Source: an uncultured Romboutsia sp.
Lineage (GTDB): Bacteria > Bacillota > Clostridia > Peptostreptococcales > Peptostreptococcaceae
NCBI GenBank assembly: GCA_937880075.1
Contig: CALFLM010000006.1
Coordinates: 1 to 16,737, forward strand
Length of the DNA stretch: 16,737 nucleotides
Direction of reading: 5' to 3'
The position numbers and the translations under genes were made by a program. The notes beneath the pieces were generated by a model that saw only the letters and a list, made by a program, of their open reading frames with translations, was not told the origin of the DNA and ran no database searches. Shown here piece by piece: positions 6,228-14,364 of the stretch; the stretch's first letter is position 1; every line of letters begins with the position of its first letter.

Positions 6228-7550
6228 TTGTCAAATTTAAATAATAAAAAGTATACAATAGTTGATAATAACTTAGACTATAGAGAAATGTTTCTAGGAG
6301 TAGATGTTAAATTTAAACTAGAAAATGGTAAGAAAGTTATACCTATTGGATTTGATAATGGAGCAACAACACCAGCTCTAAAATGTGTATTTGATGAGAT
6401 ATATAATAACTTATTAATATATGGCTCGATAGGTAGAGGACAAGGTCCAAAAGGAGAATTATCAACTAGAAAATATGAAGAGTCTAGAGATAGAATATTA
6501 AAATTTTTCAACTTACAAGACAATGACACTCATACAGTTATATATACAAAGACAACAACAGAATCTTTAAATATGTTAGCTAATATACTAATAAAAAATA
6601 AAAATGATAAAGTACTAACAACTAGAATGGAACATCATGCAAATGATCTTACTTGGCGAAAAAATGCTACAGTTGAATATGTAGATGTAGATGAATTAGG
6701 AAGGATAAATATAGAAGATATAGAAGATAAATTAAAAAAAGAAAATGGAAATATAAAAATAGTAAGTGTAACTGGTGCATCTAATGTAACAGGGTATATA
6801 AATCCTATACATGAAATAGCAAGACTTGCTCATAAATATGGTGCAAGAATTGTAGTTGATGGGGCACAATTAGTTGCACATAAAGAGATTGATATGAAAG
6901 GTAAAGATCCTTTAGAGCAAATAGACTTTTTAGTATTTTCAGCTCATAAAACATATGCACCTTTTGGAAGTGGTGCAATAGTTGGGCTTATAAAAGACTT
7001 AGATGTTAAAGAGCCTTTTGTAAAAGGTGGAGGATGTGTAGATTACGTATTTGATGATAAAGTGATTTGGAGTAATCCACCAAGTTTACATGAAGCAGGA
7101 AGTCCAAATTTTATAGGTGCTATGGCAATGGTCAGAGCATTAGAAGAGTTAAAAAATATAGGATTTGAAAATATATATAATCATGAAATAAAAATTAAGG
7201 ATTACTTGATTGAGGAAATGAAAAAAATTGATAATGTAATAATATATGGAGATACTGAAAATACTGAAGATAGATTAGGTGTTATATCTTTTAATATAAA
7301 GAACAAAGATTGTTATGAGGTAGCTGATAAATTTGCAAAAGAGTGTGCAATATCATTAAGAGCAGGTAAGTTTTGTGCACATCCATATGTAGCAAGATTA
7401 CTTAAAGTAAACAATAATTACGAGAAAGATAAGAAAAATCTTAATAGTTTTGATTTTGGAATGGTTAGATTAAGTATAGGATTGTATAATACAATTGAGG
7501 AAGCGAAGATATTTATAAATGAATTAAAGAAAATTGTATCAGATATATAG
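6228..7550 (+). CDS. Cysteine desulfurase-like class V aminotransferase (SufS/CsdA group)
   Basis: PLP enzyme of 440 aa, about 30 longer than typical SufS because of an N-terminal extension and a short insertion near residues 394-407. The order is as in cysteine desulfurases: FDNGATTPAL near the N-terminus, TKTTTESLN, the cofactor-stacking MEHHAND, VDGAQLVAH, the PLP lysine K241 in FSAHKTYAPFGSG, and a catalytic-loop cysteine C383 in RAGKFCAHP. These enzymes take sulfur from cysteine for Fe-S clusters or thio-cofactors. The usual HH before the loop cysteine is replaced by KF, and no SufU/IscU or other suf gene is adjacent, so the sulfur acceptor is unclear. It may be a cysteine lyase or an accessory desulfurase. 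TTG 6228 lies 8 nt after AAAAGGAGG. A strong terminator follows, so it is monocistronic. Confidence 0.85.
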   Translation: MSNLNNKKYTIVDNNLDYREMFLGVDVKFKLENGKKVIPIGFDNGATTPALKCVFDEIYNNLLIYGSIGRGQGPKGELSTRKYEESRDRILKFFNLQDNDTHTVIYTKTTTESLNMLANILIKNKNDKVLTTRMEHHANDLTWRKNATVEYVDVDELGRINIEDIEDKLKKENGNIKIVSVTGASNVTGYINPIHEIARLAHKYGARIVVDGAQLVAHKEIDMKGKDPLEQIDFLVFSAHKTYAPFGSGAIVGLIKDLDVKEPFVKGGGCVDYVFDDKVIWSNPPSLHEAGSPNFIGAMAMVRALEELKNIGFENIYNHEIKIKDYLIEEMKKIDNVIIYGDTENTEDRLGVISFNIKNKDCYEVADKFAKECAISLRAGKFCAHPYVARLLKVNNNYEKDKKNLNSFDFGMVRLSIGLYNTIEEAKIFINELKKIVSDI

Positions 7551-7552
7551 TG

Positions 7553-7585
7553 AAAAAAGTAGCCGGCTGATTGGCTACTTTTTTT
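7553..7585 (+). terminator. Strong intrinsic terminator
   Basis: AAAAAAGTAGCC (7553-7564) pairs perfectly with 7573-7584 around an 8-nt loop and ends in seven T. It starts 3 nt after the desulfurase stop. Confidence 0.92.
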
Positions 7586-7745
7586 ACATACTAAGGGATT
7601 ATAAATTATCTGGTTTGTAGATAATTATAATCACAACTACTGATGATTTGAGAAACGGATTTATCAACAGCAGTAGCAAGGATATATCGTTGGCGACATG
7701 AACCAAGTGAATTTTTTATCAAAATAAAAAAGTTATAGGAAATTG
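7586..7745. other. Unexplained intergenic segment with relatively GC-rich structured core
   Basis: Between the terminator and the gal promoter lies a hairpin (7597-7611 with 7619-7632, one bulged base), then an 80-bp block (7632-7711) of about 40% GC by my count, well above the flanks. The block can form CTACTG/CAGTAG (7637-7642 with 7671-7676) and a TTGG/CCAA hairpin (7690-7693 with 7703-7706), followed by six T at 7712-7717. This could be a small RNA ending at the T run. Alternatively, the minus strand has a 38-codon frame from TTG 7722 to TAA 7606 containing RYILATAVDKSVSQI, without an SD. Its hydrophobic spacing faintly recalls Spo0E-like phosphatases, so a decayed gene is possible. I cannot decide between them. 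Confidence 0.35.
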
Positions 7746-7809
7746 TTTACAGAATTATAGTAAACGATTACTATATAGTTATAAAGTTATAGTAATCGTT
7801 TACTATAAT
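7746..7809 (+). promoter_or_regulatory. gal operon promoter with two LacI-family operators
   Basis: Two 16-bp LacI-type operators, TAGTAAACGATTACTA (centre 7765/7766) and TAGTAATCGTTTACTA (centre 7797/7798), are exact reverse complements of each other. Each keeps the central CG typical of the family. They lie within 22-bp perfect inverted arms (7754-7775 and 7788-7809). Centres are 32 bp apart, three helical turns, placing both on one face of the DNA. A -35-like TTTACA (7746-7751) with TACTAT 17 bp later (7769-7774) is covered by operator 1; a consensus TATAAT (7804-7809) at the end of operator 2 is another possible -10. The LacI-type regulator encoded last in the operon is the obvious binder. 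Confidence 0.78.
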
Positions 7810-7897
7810 AATTATTAAGAACATATAAGGTTAAAAAGGGGGGCTATTTACTCTTATAAATTTAATAAAAAATATATTTAATCAAAGGAGTATGGGG

Positions 7898-9061
7898 ATG
7901 ATAAATAAGTTAAAAGCAGATTTTAAAAGAATATTTGAAATAGAAAGCGAAGAAGTATTTTTCTCACCAGGTAGAGTAAATTTAATAGGAGAGCATACAG
8001 ACTATAATGGAGGTCATGTATTTCCTTGTGCATTATCATTTGGAACTTATGGAGTAGTATCAAAAAGAAATGATAAAAAGGTTAGAATGTATTCATTAAA
8101 TTTTGAAGATATAGGAATAGTAGAATTTGACTTAGATTTTATAGAATACGATAAAACACATGATTGGGTTAATTATCCAAAAGGTGTAGTAAAAGTTATA
8201 CAAGATAAAGGCAATAACATAGAACATGGTCTTGATATATTAGTATATGGAAATATACCAAATGGAGCAGGTCTTTCATCTTCAGCATCACTTGAATTAT
8301 TAATGGCAGTTATATTAAATGATACATTTAATCTTGAAATAGATATGGTAGATATGGTTAAATACTCTCAAGAAGCTGAAAATAAATTTATAGGTGTAAA
8401 CTGTGGAATAATGGACCAATTTGCAATAGGTATGGGAAAAGACAGATGTGCAATATTACTTGACTGTAATACATTAAATTATAGATACAGTGAAATAAAT
8501 ATGGAAGGATACTCAATAGTTATAGGAAATACTAACAAAAGAAGAGGTTTAGCAGACTCTAAATATAATGAAAGAAGAAGTGAATGTGAAAGAGCATTGT
8601 CTAATCTTCAAACTAAATTAAATATAAAAGCTTTAGGAGAGTTAACAGAAGAAGAATTTGAAGCTAATAAAGAATTAATAGAAAATGAAATAGATAGAAA
8701 AAGAGCAAAACATGCAGTATATGAAAATCAAAGAACACTAAAAGCAGTTAAAGCATTAGAAGAAAATAACCTAGAATTATTTGGACAATTAATGGTTGGA
8801 TCTCACGTTTCTTTAAGAGATGATTACGAAGTTACAGGAACAGAACTAGATACATTAGTTAGTTTAGCCCTTAAGCAAGACGGTGTAATAGGTGCTCGTA
8901 TGACAGGTGCAGGATTTGGTGGATGTACAGTAAGTATAGTTAGAAATGAAAATGTAGGAAACTTCATAGAAAATGTAACTAGAGGATATGAAGAAGCAAT
9001 AGGATATTCACCAACATTTTATGTTGCTAACATATCAAGTGGCACTAGAAAAATAGGGTAA
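7898..9061 (+). CDS. galK: Galactokinase
   Basis: Phosphorylates alpha-D-galactose to galactose-1-phosphate with ATP, the first Leloir step; cytoplasmic GHMP kinase of 387 aa, the normal length. The galactokinase signature FSPGRVNLIGEHTDYNGG lies near the N-terminus (R26, E32, H33, D35). The GHMP ATP loop PNGAGLSSSAS, the catalytic Asp D173 in NCGIMDQF and the C-terminal GARMTGAGFGGC follow. I chose ATG 7898 (MINKLKAD) because AAAGGAG (7884-7890) lies 7 nt away; the ATG at 7892 is 1 nt from the SD. It is first in galK-galE-galT-regulator, after a leader of perhaps 90-110 nt downstream of the operator region. Galactose or a derivative probably relieves repression. Confidence 0.96.
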   Translation: MINKLKADFKRIFEIESEEVFFSPGRVNLIGEHTDYNGGHVFPCALSFGTYGVVSKRNDKKVRMYSLNFEDIGIVEFDLDFIEYDKTHDWVNYPKGVVKVIQDKGNNIEHGLDILVYGNIPNGAGLSSSASLELLMAVILNDTFNLEIDMVDMVKYSQEAENKFIGVNCGIMDQFAIGMGKDRCAILLDCNTLNYRYSEINMEGYSIVIGNTNKRRGLADSKYNERRSECERALSNLQTKLNIKALGELTEEEFEANKELIENEIDRKRAKHAVYENQRTLKAVKALEENNLELFGQLMVGSHVSLRDDYEVTGTELDTLVSLALKQDGVIGARMTGAGFGGCTVSIVRNENVGNFIENVTRGYEEAIGYSPTFYVANISSGTRKIG

Positions 9062-9087
9062 ATATAACTTATTAGGAGGAGATAGAA

Positions 9088-10077
9088 ATGTCAGTATTAG
9101 TTTGCGGTGGAGCAGGATATATAGGAAGTCATACAGTACACCAACTTATAAAAAATGGTGAAGATGTTATAATAGTAGACAATTTACAAACAGGTCATAT
9201 GGATGCTGTTCATAAAGATGCAAAGTTTTTTAAAGGTGATATAAGAGATAAAGATTTTTTAAAAAGTGTATTTAAAGAAAATCATATAGAAGCAGTTATA
9301 CATTTTGCAGCAAACTCTTTAGTTGGAGTAAGTATGACTGACCCTTTAAGTTACTTTGATAACAACGTATACGGAACTCAAGTATTACTTGAAGTTATGG
9401 TTGAATTTGATGTTAAAAAAATAGTATTTTCATCAACAGCAGCAGTATACGGTGAGCCAAAGCAAATACCAATATTAGAAACGGATATTACTAATCCAAC
9501 TAACACTTATGGGGAAACTAAGTTAGCTATGGAAAAAATGATGAAATGGACTGATTTTGCTTATGGGATTAAGTATGTATCACTTAGATACTTTAATGTA
9601 GCAGGAGCATTAGAAGATGGATCTATAGGAGAGGATCATACTCCAGAAACTCATCTTATACCACTTATACTTCAAGTACCTCTTAAGAAAAGAGAACATA
9701 TAACTATATTTGGTGATGATTATGATACTCATGATGGTACATGTATAAGAGATTATATACATGTTATAGACTTAGCGAATGCTCATATAAAAGCACTTAA
9801 CTATTTAAGAGAAGGAAATGAAAGTAATATATTTAACTTAGGTAGTGGGAATGGATTTACTGTAAAAGAAATGATAGAAGCTGCTAAAGAAGCTACAGGT
9901 GAAGAAATAAAGGTTTCTATAGGAAAAAGACGTTTAGGAGATCCAGCAAAACTTGTTGCATCAAGTCAAAAGGCAAAAGAAATACTTGGATGGATACCAG
10001 AGTTTGATGACGTTAAGAAAATGATAGGAGATGCTTGGAATTGGCACAAAAACCATCCAAACGGATTTAACAACTAG
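9088..10077 (+). CDS. galE: UDP-glucose 4-epimerase
   Basis: Interconverts UDP-galactose and UDP-glucose with bound NAD; an extended short-chain dehydrogenase of 329 aa, typical. The N-terminal Rossmann motif GGAGYIGSH (7-15), DNLQTGH, the NAD-contact GDIRD, and the catalytic S/T at 116-117 with Y141xxxK145 (YGETK) are all present. The C-terminal half has the substrate-binding ASSQKAKEILGW stretch usual in GalE. SD AGGAGGA lies 7 nt before the ATG and 26 nt separate it from galK. It regenerates UDP-glucose for GalT and can also supply UDP-galactose for surface polysaccharides when galactose is absent. Confidence 0.96.
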   Translation: MSVLVCGGAGYIGSHTVHQLIKNGEDVIIVDNLQTGHMDAVHKDAKFFKGDIRDKDFLKSVFKENHIEAVIHFAANSLVGVSMTDPLSYFDNNVYGTQVLLEVMVEFDVKKIVFSSTAAVYGEPKQIPILETDITNPTNTYGETKLAMEKMMKWTDFAYGIKYVSLRYFNVAGALEDGSIGEDHTPETHLIPLILQVPLKKREHITIFGDDYDTHDGTCIRDYIHVIDLANAHIKALNYLREGNESNIFNLGSGNGFTVKEMIEAAKEATGEEIKVSIGKRRLGDPAKLVASSQKAKEILGWIPEFDDVKKMIGDAWNWHKNHPNGFNN

Positions 10078-10086
10078 GGGGATATT

Positions 10087-11583
10087 ATGAATATAAACTA
10101 CGAAGTTAATAGATTGATAAATTTTGCGCTTCAAAATAATTTAATATATGAGTTAGATGTGATATATACATCTAACTTGTTACTTGAAGTATTAAACTTA
10201 GACGAATTTGAAGAAGTTAAAGTTTATGAAAAGCTTCAAACAGCAACACCTATACTTGAAAATATGTTAGATTATGCAGTTGAAAAAGGCATGATAGAAG
10301 ATACAATAACTGAAAGAGATTTATTTGATACAAAAATAATGAATACTTTAATGCCAAGACCATCAGAAGTAATAAAAATTTTTAATGAAAAATATGAAAA
10401 TAATAAAGAAGAAGCAACAGATTACTACTATAAAATGAGCATAGCTTCAAATTATATAAGAAAAGATAGAACGGATAAAAATATAGTTTGGAAAACTCCT
10501 ACAGAGTATGGTGATTTAGATATAACTATAAACTTATCTAAGCCTGAAAAAGATCCAATAGATATAAAAAAAGCTAAACTTATGAAATCTACTTCATATC
10601 CTAAATGTTTATTATGTAGACAAAATGAAGGTTTTAGAGGAAATATAAATCATCCGTCTAGACAGAATCATAGAATAATACCTATGGAATTTGCAGGAGA
10701 AAATTGGTTTTTACAATACTCTCCATATGTATATTATAATGAACATTGTATAATACTTAATGCAAAACATACTCCAATGAAAATATATAGAAAGACATTT
10801 GAAAACTTATTAGGATTTGTAGAAAAATTACCACACTACTTTGCAGGTTCTAATGCAGATTTACCAATAGTTGGTGGATCTATATTATCTCACGACCATT
10901 ACCAAGGTGGACAATATACATTTGCAATGGAAGTTGCACAAGTTGAAGAAACTTTCAAAGTTAAAGGATTTGAAAATACTAAAGTTTATCGTGTTAAGTG
11001 GCCGATGTCTGTTATAAGACTTAGAGGAAGAAATAAAGAAGAAATAATAGATTTAGCAGAGCATGTATTAAATTCATGGAAAATCTACTCTGATGAAAGT
11101 GTAGATGTATTACATGAAACAGATGGGGAACCACATAATACTATAACTCCTATAGCACGAATAAAAAATGGTAAATATGAACTTGATTTAGTACTTAGAA
11201 ATAACCGTACAAGCGAAACTCATCCTATGGGAATATTCCATCCACATAGTGAAGTTCATCATATTAAAAAAGAAAATATAGGATTAATAGAAGTTATGGG
11301 GTTAGCTGTTCTTCCTGTTAGACTTAAAAATGAGTTAAATAGTTTAGGAGAACTTTTAGTATCAGGTGTTAAGAATATAGATGATAATGAAAGCTTAAAT
11401 CACCATGGAAGTTGGTATAAGTATATATTAGAAAATTACAGTGATATAAATAAAGAAAGTGTAGATCAAATACTTAGAAATGAAGTTGGTAAGAAATTTT
11501 CTACAGTACTTGAACATGCTGGAGTATTTAAGCGAGATGAAGAAGGTATAAAAGCATTTAATAAATTTATAAATTCATTATAA
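10087..11583 (+). CDS. galT: UDP-glucose--hexose-1-phosphate uridylyltransferase, firmicute type (GalT2)
   Basis: Transfers UMP from UDP-glucose to galactose-1-phosphate, giving UDP-galactose and glucose-1-phosphate. At 498 aa it is the long Firmicute form, distinct from the roughly 350-aa E. coli enzyme. The active-site motif GGSILSHDHYQGG holds H269 and H271, the latter expected to form the uridylyl-histidine intermediate. C174 and C177 (CLLCRQNEGF) may bind metal. Later motifs include ETDGEPHNTITP and MGIFHPHSEVHHIKKENIG, normal for the family. The SD TAGGGGG begins at the galE stop and the gap is only 9 nt, so translation is coupled. Confidence 0.94.
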   Translation: MNINYEVNRLINFALQNNLIYELDVIYTSNLLLEVLNLDEFEEVKVYEKLQTATPILENMLDYAVEKGMIEDTITERDLFDTKIMNTLMPRPSEVIKIFNEKYENNKEEATDYYYKMSIASNYIRKDRTDKNIVWKTPTEYGDLDITINLSKPEKDPIDIKKAKLMKSTSYPKCLLCRQNEGFRGNINHPSRQNHRIIPMEFAGENWFLQYSPYVYYNEHCIILNAKHTPMKIYRKTFENLLGFVEKLPHYFAGSNADLPIVGGSILSHDHYQGGQYTFAMEVAQVEETFKVKGFENTKVYRVKWPMSVIRLRGRNKEEIIDLAEHVLNSWKIYSDESVDVLHETDGEPHNTITPIARIKNGKYELDLVLRNNRTSETHPMGIFHPHSEVHHIKKENIGLIEVMGLAVLPVRLKNELNSLGELLVSGVKNIDDNESLNHHGSWYKYILENYSDINKESVDQILRNEVGKKFSTVLEHAGVFKRDEEGIKAFNKFINSL

Positions 11584-11596
11584 GGAAAAGTTAATT

Positions 11597-12601
11597 ATGA
11601 AAACAACTATAGTTGATGTAGCAAAAGCTTGTAATGTTTCTGTAGCCACAGTGTCGAGGGTTATAAATGGGAATTATCCTGTAAAGATAGAAACAAAAGA
11701 AAAAATATTAAAAGTAATAGATGAACTACAATACAAACCTAACACACAAGCTAGAGATTTAATAAAAAAACAATCTAGTACCATAGGTGTAGTAGTTCCA
11801 AGCATAAGTAATATGTTCTTTACTAACGTTATAAATGGTATAGAAAGTTATTTTGAAAAATCAGAGTATTCAATATTTTTATGTGTAACTGAACATAATA
11901 AAGACAAAGAGATATCAAGAATAAATGAACTTATATCCAGAAACGTAGCTGGTATAATAGTTGTTGACCCGGGGATAGATAATGTAGAATCTAAATATTT
12001 TGATAAAATAGCAAAATCTGTACCTATGGTATTTGTAAATAGATATTCAGAAAGTTCACATATATCATCAGTATTTAATGATCAGGAAAATGGAGCAAGG
12101 CTTGCTATTGATTACCTTTTATCTAAAAGTCATAGAAATATTGCATTTATTCGTGGATATAATAGTTATTCTTATGATATAAAAGAAAAAGTATATAAAG
12201 AAATGATGAAAGATATAAATAATTTTAAAGAAGAGTTTATAGTAAATATAGGTCATGGAAATAGTATACAAACAGTTAATAAAACTATGGAAAAGGGTTT
12301 AAAGTTATTAAGTTCAAATAAAGATATAACAGGCGTATTTGCTTGTAATGATCTTATGGCCATAGGTATTATGAACGCATGTAAAAAGCTTAATATAAAG
12401 ATTCCAAATGATTTATCCATAGTTGGATATGATAATATTGAACTTAGTGAAATGGTAGAGCCCAAATTAACAACAATAGATCAAAATATGTTTTTACTAG
12501 GTAAAAACTCAGCTATATTATTAAATGAAAAAATAGAAAATAATAATAAATATAGCAAAAATATAGTGATGAATAATCATTTAATTAAAAGAGATACTTA
12601 A
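11597..12601 (+). CDS. galR: LacI/GalR-family transcriptional regulator of the gal operon
   Basis: Dimeric repressor of 334 aa. The N-terminal helix-turn-helix (TTIVDVAKACNVSVATVSRV, residues 3-22) and hinge helix (PNTQARDLI) are classic LacI family. A periplasmic-binding-protein-like effector domain fills about residues 60-330 (IGVVVPSISNMFF, GVFACNDLMAIGIMNA, LSIVGYDNIELSEMVEPKLTTI). It lies 13 nt after galT with AAGGA overlapping the galT stop, so it is the last operon gene and would be autoregulated through the paired operators at 7754-7809. The inducer is presumably galactose or a Leloir intermediate. A global CcpA role is unlikely given the position. A strong terminator begins at the stop codon. 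Confidence 0.9.
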   Translation: MKTTIVDVAKACNVSVATVSRVINGNYPVKIETKEKILKVIDELQYKPNTQARDLIKKQSSTIGVVVPSISNMFFTNVINGIESYFEKSEYSIFLCVTEHNKDKEISRINELISRNVAGIIVVDPGIDNVESKYFDKIAKSVPMVFVNRYSESSHISSVFNDQENGARLAIDYLLSKSHRNIAFIRGYNSYSYDIKEKVYKEMMKDINNFKEEFIVNIGHGNSIQTVNKTMEKGLKLLSSNKDITGVFACNDLMAIGIMNACKKLNIKIPNDLSIVGYDNIELSEMVEPKLTTIDQNMFLLGKNSAILLNEKIENNNKYSKNIVMNNHLIKRDT

Positions 12602-12632
12602 AACCTAGGGGGAAAATACCCCCTAGGTTTTT
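12600..12632. terminator. Strong terminator of the gal operon, usable on both strands
   Basis: AAAACCTAGGGGG (12600-12612) pairs perfectly with CCCCCTAGGTTTT (12619-12631) around AAAATA, with T tails in both directions. It overlaps the regulator stop codon and could also stop the convergent helicase transcript. Confidence 0.95.
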
Positions 12633-12800
12633 ATGTACAAGGAAACTCTATTTATAAAATTATAAAACTTAAGTTTAAAGCTAATACTAATATAAACAAA
12701 ATAATTAAGAACTTTAAGTAAATTTGTGTAAATATAAACTTATCTACAGTCTTTTTGAATTTAAAGTTTGTAATTTTGTAATAATATTCATATTAGGTTA

Positions 12801-14042
12801 TTAATTTTTATTTTTTATGTTTTTATTTTTACTAGAATCCTTTTTAATATCTTTTTTTGAAGATTTGTTTTCTTTAAAGTTTTTAGGTTTTCCAGTTTGC
12901 TTAAATGCGGCATCAACAAGTTTACCTTCTCTTAAATCTTTTTTCTTTATATCTATATTAAAGTTTCTCTTATAGTCTCTTATAGTAGATAGATTTTGAT
13001 TAGTAACTATTGATATAGCATCACCTTTTCTATTTCCTCTAGCAGTTCTACCACATCTGTGTACATATTCATTTTTTCCTGGTGGAAAATCTAAGTTAAA
13101 TACATGAGTAATATCAACTATATCAAGACCACGAGCTGATAAATCTGAAGATACTAGTATTTTAGATTTTCCTATTTTAAAGCTATTTAAAGCATTTTTT
13201 CTATCTTCTTTAGTCATTCTACCGTATATACCGATAGCTTTGTAGCTATGATAGTTTAATTTTGCAGTTATAACTTCTATGCTATCTTCATCATTAACAA
13301 ATACTATAGCACGCTTTGGATTAGTAGCGGCTATAGCCTTTCTAAGCAATGTAAACTTATCACGTCTATCTCCATGTAAATACATATGATTTATATTTGG
13401 GTTTATAGGTTCTTCATCTATTTTTATAACTTCAGGTTCTTTCATTACATTGTTTAATATATCTAGAGCAGTTTCATTTAAACTAGCTGAAAATCCTAGA
13501 AGTTGTCTATCTCTTAATGTAGTTTTAATAATATCTTTTACAACAGATACATTATTTCCACTAAGTAAGCTATCAACTTCGTCAAGTATTATGGGTTTTA
13601 TAGTGTGTGCTTTTAATTTTTTTTGCTTTATTAAATCTAAAACTCTACCAGAAGTACCAACTATTATATGAGGTTTTATAGCTTTTATATTTTTTATTTG
13701 CTTTTTAATATTTACTTCTCCTATTAAAGAAAAAGCAGTAACATCTAAATTAGAATTAGATGATAAAAGTTTTGCTTGATCTGTTATTTGCATAACCAAT
13801 TCGTGAGTTGGAGCAAGTATCAAAACTTGAGTTTCTCTTTTTGTAGAATCTATCTTTTCAAATATTGGAAGTAAATATGATAGAGTTTTACCACTTCCTG
13901 TTTGTGCATTAACTATTAAATCTTTATTATCAAGTATTTTATTTATGGTAAGGCTTTGAACTTTAGTAGGCTCTGTTATATTTTGTTTTTTTAAGCCGTA
14001 AATTAAATTATTACTTAAGTTTAATTCATTAAATGTAGTCAT
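12801..14042 (-). CDS. DEAD-box-family ATP-dependent RNA helicase with DEVD motif II
   Basis: Cytoplasmic RNA helicase of 413 aa with both RecA-like domains. Motifs in order are FNELNLSNNL with a Q-motif glutamine, AQTGSGKT (Lys 52), PTHELV (usually PTRELA), GTSGR (usually GTPGR), DEVD at 154-157 (usually DEAD), SAS (usually SAT), then VSSDLSARGLDI and HRCGRTARG. All catalytic Asp, Glu, Lys and Arg residues are kept, so it should be active. The last 50 residues form a Lys/Asn/Ser-rich basic tail that may hold RNA. Such helicases act in ribosome assembly, mRNA decay or cold adaptation. I chose ATG 14042 (MTTFNEL) because AAGGAG (14054-14049) lies 6 nt upstream; the ATG at 14057 would contain it. 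Single gene. Confidence 0.92.
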   Translation of the reverse strand: MTTFNELNLSNNLIYGLKKQNITEPTKVQSLTINKILDNKDLIVNAQTGSGKTLSYLLPIFEKIDSTKRETQVLILAPTHELVMQITDQAKLLSSNSNLDVTAFSLIGEVNIKKQIKNIKAIKPHIIVGTSGRVLDLIKQKKLKAHTIKPIILDEVDSLLSGNNVSVVKDIIKTTLRDRQLLGFSASLNETALDILNNVMKEPEVIKIDEEPINPNINHMYLHGDRRDKFTLLRKAIAATNPKRAIVFVNDEDSIEVITAKLNYHSYKAIGIYGRMTKEDRKNALNSFKIGKSKILVSSDLSARGLDIVDITHVFNLDFPPGKNEYVHRCGRTARGNRKGDAISIVTNQNLSTIRDYKRNFNIDIKKKDLREGKLVDAAFKQTGKPKNFKENKSSKKDIKKDSSKNKNIKNKN

Positions 14043-14364
14043 ATATTTCTCCTTCATTATTTATATATATCTAATTATACACATATTACATCAAAAATTA
14101 CACTAAATAAAATATAAAATAATATTTTATTATAGCAAGTAATTATAAATATAATTTTTAATGTAGAAAAATAGTATTTATAATTAACTATAGTATTTTG
14201 TATATATTTAACATTAATATTAATAATTAAATCTAAAAGTGTACAAAATATTATAAAAGTGAAATAACATTAGATAAAATTTACTAAAAATATCACAAAG
14301 TATGATAAAAAATCATAGAATATGGTAAAATGTACAATGTATACAATTTATAGGGAGGGAAATA
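14043..14364. promoter_or_regulatory. Divergent intergenic region, helicase and ldh promoters
   Basis: For the helicase, a minus-strand TATAAT (14079-14074) would start transcription about 25 nt before the ATG; its -35 is weak. For ldh, an extended -10 TGG-TAAAAT (14323-14331) sits about 33 nt before the ATG, with only a poor -35. A small inverted repeat TATGAT-5-ATCATA (14301-14317) lies just upstream and might be an operator. I see no canonical Rex site (TTGTGAA or TTGTTAA arms). The remainder is AT-rich without recognisable content. Confidence 0.45.

Noticed and set aside
6278..6529. Minus-strand 83-aa frame
   Set aside because: Antisense shadow of the desulfurase-like gene.
7640..7656. 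CTGATGA followed by GAGAAAC resembles the hammerhead ribozyme core
   Set aside because: Only five bases separate the two core elements, and no helix III or proper helix I pairing with a cleavage triplet can be drawn around them.
12253..12465. Minus-strand 70-aa frame
   Set aside because: Antisense shadow of the LacI-type regulator gene.
13450..13671. Plus-strand 73-aa frame
   Set aside because: Antisense shadow of the helicase gene.
14281..14364. Rex redox operator expected before ldh
   Set aside because: No TTGTGAA/TTCACAA or TTGTTAA/TTAACAA inverted arms are present; only a short TATGAT/ATCATA repeat.
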